Shown here piece after piece: positions 61,264 to 64,000 of a DNA stretch of 64,000 nt. The stretch is from the NCBI RefSeq assembly GCF_030419005.1, contig NZ_CP106951.1, forward strand, positions 62,001-126,000, read 5' to 3'. Each line of letters opens with the position of its first letter. The first letter of the stretch is position 1. Source of the stretch: Eleftheria terrae. Its GTDB lineage: Bacteria; Pseudomonadota; Gammaproteobacteria; Burkholderiales; Burkholderiaceae_C. The notes under the pieces are model-generated. The model had not been told where the DNA came from. It did no database searches and saw only the letters and a list, made by a program, of their open reading frames with translations. The position numbers and the translations under genes are program-made.

Positions 61264-63471
61264 ATGGGCTTCAGCTTCAACCTGCTCGGAAACGGCTGGA
61301 CCATCGGCAAGCCGGATGTCGAGGATCTGCGCGGCCCGAAGGGCGACCCTGGCGTGCCAGGTCCGGCGACCAACAACACGGACAAGTGGGCCGGTAGGCT
61401 GTCTCTGCGGCACACCCAGAACGCGAACCCGACTTGGCTGCTGAACACGCCAGTGGAGACGCCGCGGACCGATCAGCCGGCGCTCGTCACCAGCGAAACA
61501 ACCAAGCTGGTGAACCTGCTCGCGGACGTCCACCTCAACCGCAAGAACGTCGTTGCACTGGACAGCGCCACTCAGGTGACTGACCGCCCGCTGACCGTCG
61601 ACGGCGATTCCTGCGTGGAGGGCCCGTTCGGCGAGGCCTACGGCTACGCAGGCATCCGCAACATCTCGACGACGCCGGGCCAGATCCCGGCGATCGTCAA
61701 CACCTACCGGGCCGCAAGCCAGCTGCGCACGTCGCTCAAGGACTTCGGGATCACCCTCAACAACACGGCGGGCACCGAAGAGTTCGGCGTGCAGCTGACC
61801 CGCTTTGGCCAGTGGCGGCTGACCAACATCTTTGCCAACGCGAACAACGCCGCCGGCAACTTCCTGAAGATGCAGGACGGCGACGCCTCGCTGGTCATGA
61901 ACCTGCGGTGCATGGAGAGCAACGGCCGCATGCTGGAAGTCGGTTGGCGCTGCCAGGATCTCTGGTTCTTCGGGCTGGACCTGGAGGCGACAGCCGGGCA
62001 GACGGCCCAGGGCGTGAAGGTCGACGCCTACCGGATGTACGACCCGGCAAACCCCACGGTCTACAGCATCCCGACCGAGATCCTCAAGTACCAGCGCATT
62101 TCCTTCTGGGGCACGCAGCTGGAGCGGGTTGGCACCTTCCATGTCCGCAGCGGCATGGCGAACATCGACACGTGCCAGCTGACCGGCACGAGCCTGATGC
62201 TCGACGACCGGGCTTCGCTCTGCAACGTGCGCGGCGCTGGCGGCAGCGCGCCGGACAGCTACGTCTGGAACTTCGGCATCGGCAACACCATCGCGCAGGC
62301 GAACGCGCTCAACTGGCTTGCCACCCGGCCGATCACCCTCGGCAGCATGCCGGTCCGCCACACCGCCCGGCACGTGAGCGACGCTTCCGCGGCATCCGTC
62401 TACGTGCCGGGCCTCGGCAACGAATGGGCTTTCCTCTCACGTCAGGAGGGGCAGACGGCCACCACCTCGGCGCAGATCCGCTACCTCCGGGCGGACGGCT
62501 CGGTGATCGAAGAGTCGCCGGTTCAGACGCTGTTCAAGTCGGGGTCGGAGACCTTCTCGCTGGCCCTACGCGACGACCTCACCTACATCACCTGCCTGTC
62601 CACCGCCTCGCCCCGCCTCGTGGTCGTCACCTCTGACGAGTCGTGCCCGGTGACGCCCAACGCCTTCCGGAACCTCCTCGTCAACGGCACGTTCGGCGGG
62701 TCCGCCGACGCGCCCGGCAGCAGCACGGCCGGCTGGTCCACCACCACTGCCACCCTGGCCACCGGGCAGACGCCGCCCGGCGTGGATGCGGGTTCGCCGG
62801 ACGCCACCAAGTGGATCAGCTACCAGGGCACGGGCGCGGGCGGGCAGGGCGCCATGTGGCAGGACGTCGCAATGCGCGCAGGGGGGCACTACCTGTGCAT
62901 GGCCCGGGTGTCTGCCGGTGCCGAGATGTATGCAGGGCAGCCGTGGCTCGCCACTGCGCTGCGCCGGATGGCGAAGTCGGTGGCCAGTCCGGCCTTCACC
63001 TACCCAGACGGCACGCGCCTGCTGCAGATGGTGCTCCAGGCCCGTGCGGGCTGGAAGGACGTCTACAGCCGCATCGGCTTCGGTGGACCGACCGCCGGCG
63101 GCCCGCACCACGTGAAATGGGCGTTCATGGTTGACCTGGACGCGCCCGCGGTCTGCTACACCGCCGGGCCGCCCACCGAGGGCGTCTGGGCGAAGGGTGA
63201 CGAAACGGTCGACCTGGCCGCCATCCCGGGCGGCCCGACCAAGTGGCGGTGTGTTGCCTCCGGAGCGATCACGGCCACCGCTTCGTCCGCCGGCAACGTC
63301 GCCACGCTGTTCGAGGGCGCCGAATTCAGCGCGCCCGCGGTCGGTACGACAGCACAGCGCCCGGCCATCACGAACACGCCGGCTGGCCTGCAGGCCGCCT
63401 ACCGGGGCACAACGTTCATCGACACCACCGTAGGCCGGCTCGTTGTGTGGACCGGCTCTGCCTGGATCTGA
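61264..63471 (+). CDS. Tail-spike or tail-fibre-like protein
   Basis: A 735-aa protein with features of receptor-binding tail proteins. A short collagen-like stretch occurs near the N-terminus (GPKGDPGVPGPA). The middle part (about 100-330) has the repeated strand pattern of a beta-helix (FGITLNNTAGTEEFGVQLTR, FGQWRLTNIFANANNAAGNF). The C-terminal ~250 residues form another domain, ending FIDTTVGRLVVWTGSAWI as in phage fibre ends. GAGGGG precedes the ATG. Its place between the portal and the scaffold genes is unusual. Confidence 0.75.
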   Translation: MGFSFNLLGNGWTIGKPDVEDLRGPKGDPGVPGPATNNTDKWAGRLSLRHTQNANPTWLLNTPVETPRTDQPALVTSETTKLVNLLADVHLNRKNVVALDSATQVTDRPLTVDGDSCVEGPFGEAYGYAGIRNISTTPGQIPAIVNTYRAASQLRTSLKDFGITLNNTAGTEEFGVQLTRFGQWRLTNIFANANNAAGNFLKMQDGDASLVMNLRCMESNGRMLEVGWRCQDLWFFGLDLEATAGQTAQGVKVDAYRMYDPANPTVYSIPTEILKYQRISFWGTQLERVGTFHVRSGMANIDTCQLTGTSLMLDDRASLCNVRGAGGSAPDSYVWNFGIGNTIAQANALNWLATRPITLGSMPVRHTARHVSDASAASVYVPGLGNEWAFLSRQEGQTATTSAQIRYLRADGSVIEESPVQTLFKSGSETFSLALRDDLTYITCLSTASPRLVVVTSDESCPVTPNAFRNLLVNGTFGGSADAPGSSTAGWSTTTATLATGQTPPGVDAGSPDATKWISYQGTGAGGQGAMWQDVAMRAGGHYLCMARVSAGAEMYAGQPWLATALRRMAKSVASPAFTYPDGTRLLQMVLQARAGWKDVYSRIGFGGPTAGGPHHVKWAFMVDLDAPAVCYTAGPPTEGVWAKGDETVDLAAIPGGPTKWRCVASGAITATASSAGNVATLFEGAEFSAPAVGTTAQRPAITNTPAGLQAAYRGTTFIDTTVGRLVVWTGSAWI

Positions 63472-63473
63472 CC

Positions 63474-63731
63474 ATGCGACAACCAGTAGACCCCGCCGCC
63501 TACCTCCGCGTGTTCGAGCTGCACCCGGAGGGCGTGCAAATCCTCGACGAGCTGGTCACGCGCTTCGGACGCAACCCCTACGTGCCCGGCCACAACGGGG
63601 ACCGAGACACCGCCTACAACTCCGGCCAATTCGCGGTGGTGCAGTTCATCCTTGGCCGGATCAACAAAGCAAATGGAGCCCATGAAGATGAAGATGTTTC
63701 GACGCCTGATGAACCTGGAGACGCCGGCTGA
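63474..63731 (+). CDS. Bbp19-like phage protein
   Basis: An 85-aa protein whose FGRNPYVPGHNGDRDTAYNS and GQFAVVQFILGRI match the small Bbp19 family named from Bordetella phage BPP-1. Its function is not known; it usually lies among head genes of these podoviruses. It overlaps the next frame. Confidence 0.75.
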   Translation: MRQPVDPAAYLRVFELHPEGVQILDELVTRFGRNPYVPGHNGDRDTAYNSGQFAVVQFILGRINKANGAHEDEDVSTPDEPGDAG

Positions 63732-64000
63732 GGCTGGCGGCGCAGGTGGGGCTGCAGCTGCCACGCCGGTCGCGGCGCCCACGCCCCCCGCACCGGCCGC
63801 GACCGCGGCTTCTCCTGCCCCGGGCGCCAGTGGCTCACTGCTCAGCAGCGCCGCCGCGCCGCCCCCGCTGCCGCCCCTGCCGGAGCGCATCCCCGAGAAG
63901 TACCGGGTGACGGGTGCGGACGGGAAGCTCGACATCGAGGCCACGCTGGCCAAGGTGGAGGAAGGCCGGGCCAACCTGGAGAAGCGCCTGGGCAGCGGCG
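63688..64000 (+). CDS. Scaffold-like phage protein, 5' part
   Basis: The frame is open to the window edge. The N-terminus (MKMFRRLMNLETPAEAGG) is followed by an Ala/Pro-rich low-complexity region (GGAAAATPVAAPTPPAPAAT) and then PERIPEKYRVTGADGKLDI, a pattern of capsid scaffold proteins in BPP-1-like phages. GGAG nine bases upstream favours the ATG at 63688; ATGs at 63673 and 63682 are alternatives. The capsid gene should follow outside the window. Confidence 0.7.
   Translation, partial: MKMFRRLMNLETPAEAGGAGGAAAATPVAAPTPPAPAATAASPAPGASGSLLSSAAAPPPLPPLPERIPEKYRVTGADGKLDIEATLAKVEEGRANLEKRLGSG

Larger units (their letters stand above)
44804..64000 (+). mobile_element. Prophage in dusA, left part (BPP-1-like podovirus)
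   Basis: The element starts in dusA and continues past the window edge. It has the modules of a temperate podovirus: leftward early genes with RecT/YqaJ recombination and a methyltransferase (44.8-52.3 kb), an immunity switch (52.3-53.6 kb), rightward regulation and replication genes with RusA (53.8-58.9 kb), and the start of the structural genes (59.4 kb on). A portal of the T7-connector type and a Bbp19-like protein resemble Bordetella phage BPP-1. No integrase, terminase or lysis gene is seen in this part. Confidence 0.92.

Noticed and set aside
61264..63471. Tail protein as target of a diversity-generating retroelement, as in BPP-1
   Set aside because: No template repeat, reverse transcriptase or accessory gene is visible in the window, and the C-terminus does not look like a variable lectin domain.
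44804..64000. Integrase gene within the visible part of the prophage
   Set aside because: None of the frames near the left end resembles a tyrosine or serine recombinase; it is expected at the other end beside dusA.

Overview
The window is high-GC chromosomal DNA from a betaproteobacterium of the order Burkholderiales. I place it by gene content and order: lptF-lptG divergent from pepA-holC, rimP-nusA-infB-rbfA-truB-typA, and a glucokinase fused to an RpiR/HexR-type regulator, which I recall mainly from Burkholderiales. The genus cannot be fixed from sequence alone; a Rubrivivax/Roseateles-like lineage is a guess. The right third is a prophage that runs off the window edge.

Host part, 1-44.8 kb. 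1-5 kb holds envelope and housekeeping genes (a CbiX-like protein, lptG, lptF, pepA, holC). 5.3-6.5 kb is a branched-chain amino-acid-type binding protein with a clear terminator, followed by a YbaL/Kef-type antiporter, an unrecognised two-gene membrane/GAF-like cassette (8.8-10.1 kb), a PRC-barrel protein, tRNA-Ser(GGA), an SPFH/NfeD pair and a large arginine/lysine/ornithine decarboxylase.

15.8-29.5 kb is a complete maltose/maltodextrin module. On the minus strand it reads lamB, aglA, malK, malE, malF, malG, an amylase lipoprotein, then glucokinase-RpiR. A second, free-standing glucokinase lies divergently upstream. Maltodextrins would enter through LamB, be bound by MalE, be imported by MalFGK, be cut by the cytoplasmic alpha-glucosidase and be phosphorylated by glucokinase. 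Four HexR-like operator sequences lie between lamB and glk, so the fused regulator may control its own pathway. A secreted protein made only of two CBM21-like starch-binding domains (43.5-44.3 kb) may belong to the same lifestyle. 30.6-40.1 kb holds fabI and the translation operon, whose leader carries a promoter followed at once by a terminator-like hairpin.

Prophage, 44.8 kb to the right edge. It is inserted in the 5' end of dusA: the host start codon and the codons up to the VAPMMDWT motif remain at 44750-44827, and the reading frame then runs into phage DNA. The leftward early operon carries small genes, a YqaJ exonuclease, RecT and a C5 cytosine methyltransferase with a second long conserved-looking frame inside it. 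The immunity region (52.3-53.6 kb) has a repressor, a Cro-like protein and matching 17-bp operator pairs at both early promoters. The rightward operon holds a tightly overlapping chain of small genes, an O-like replication gene with an internal repeat/homopolymer region, and RusA. The structural genes then begin: a podovirus-type portal, a tailspike-like protein, a Bbp19-like protein and the start of a scaffold-like protein, resembling Bordetella phage BPP-1-type podoviruses. No integrase, terminase or lysis gene is visible; they should lie beyond the right edge.
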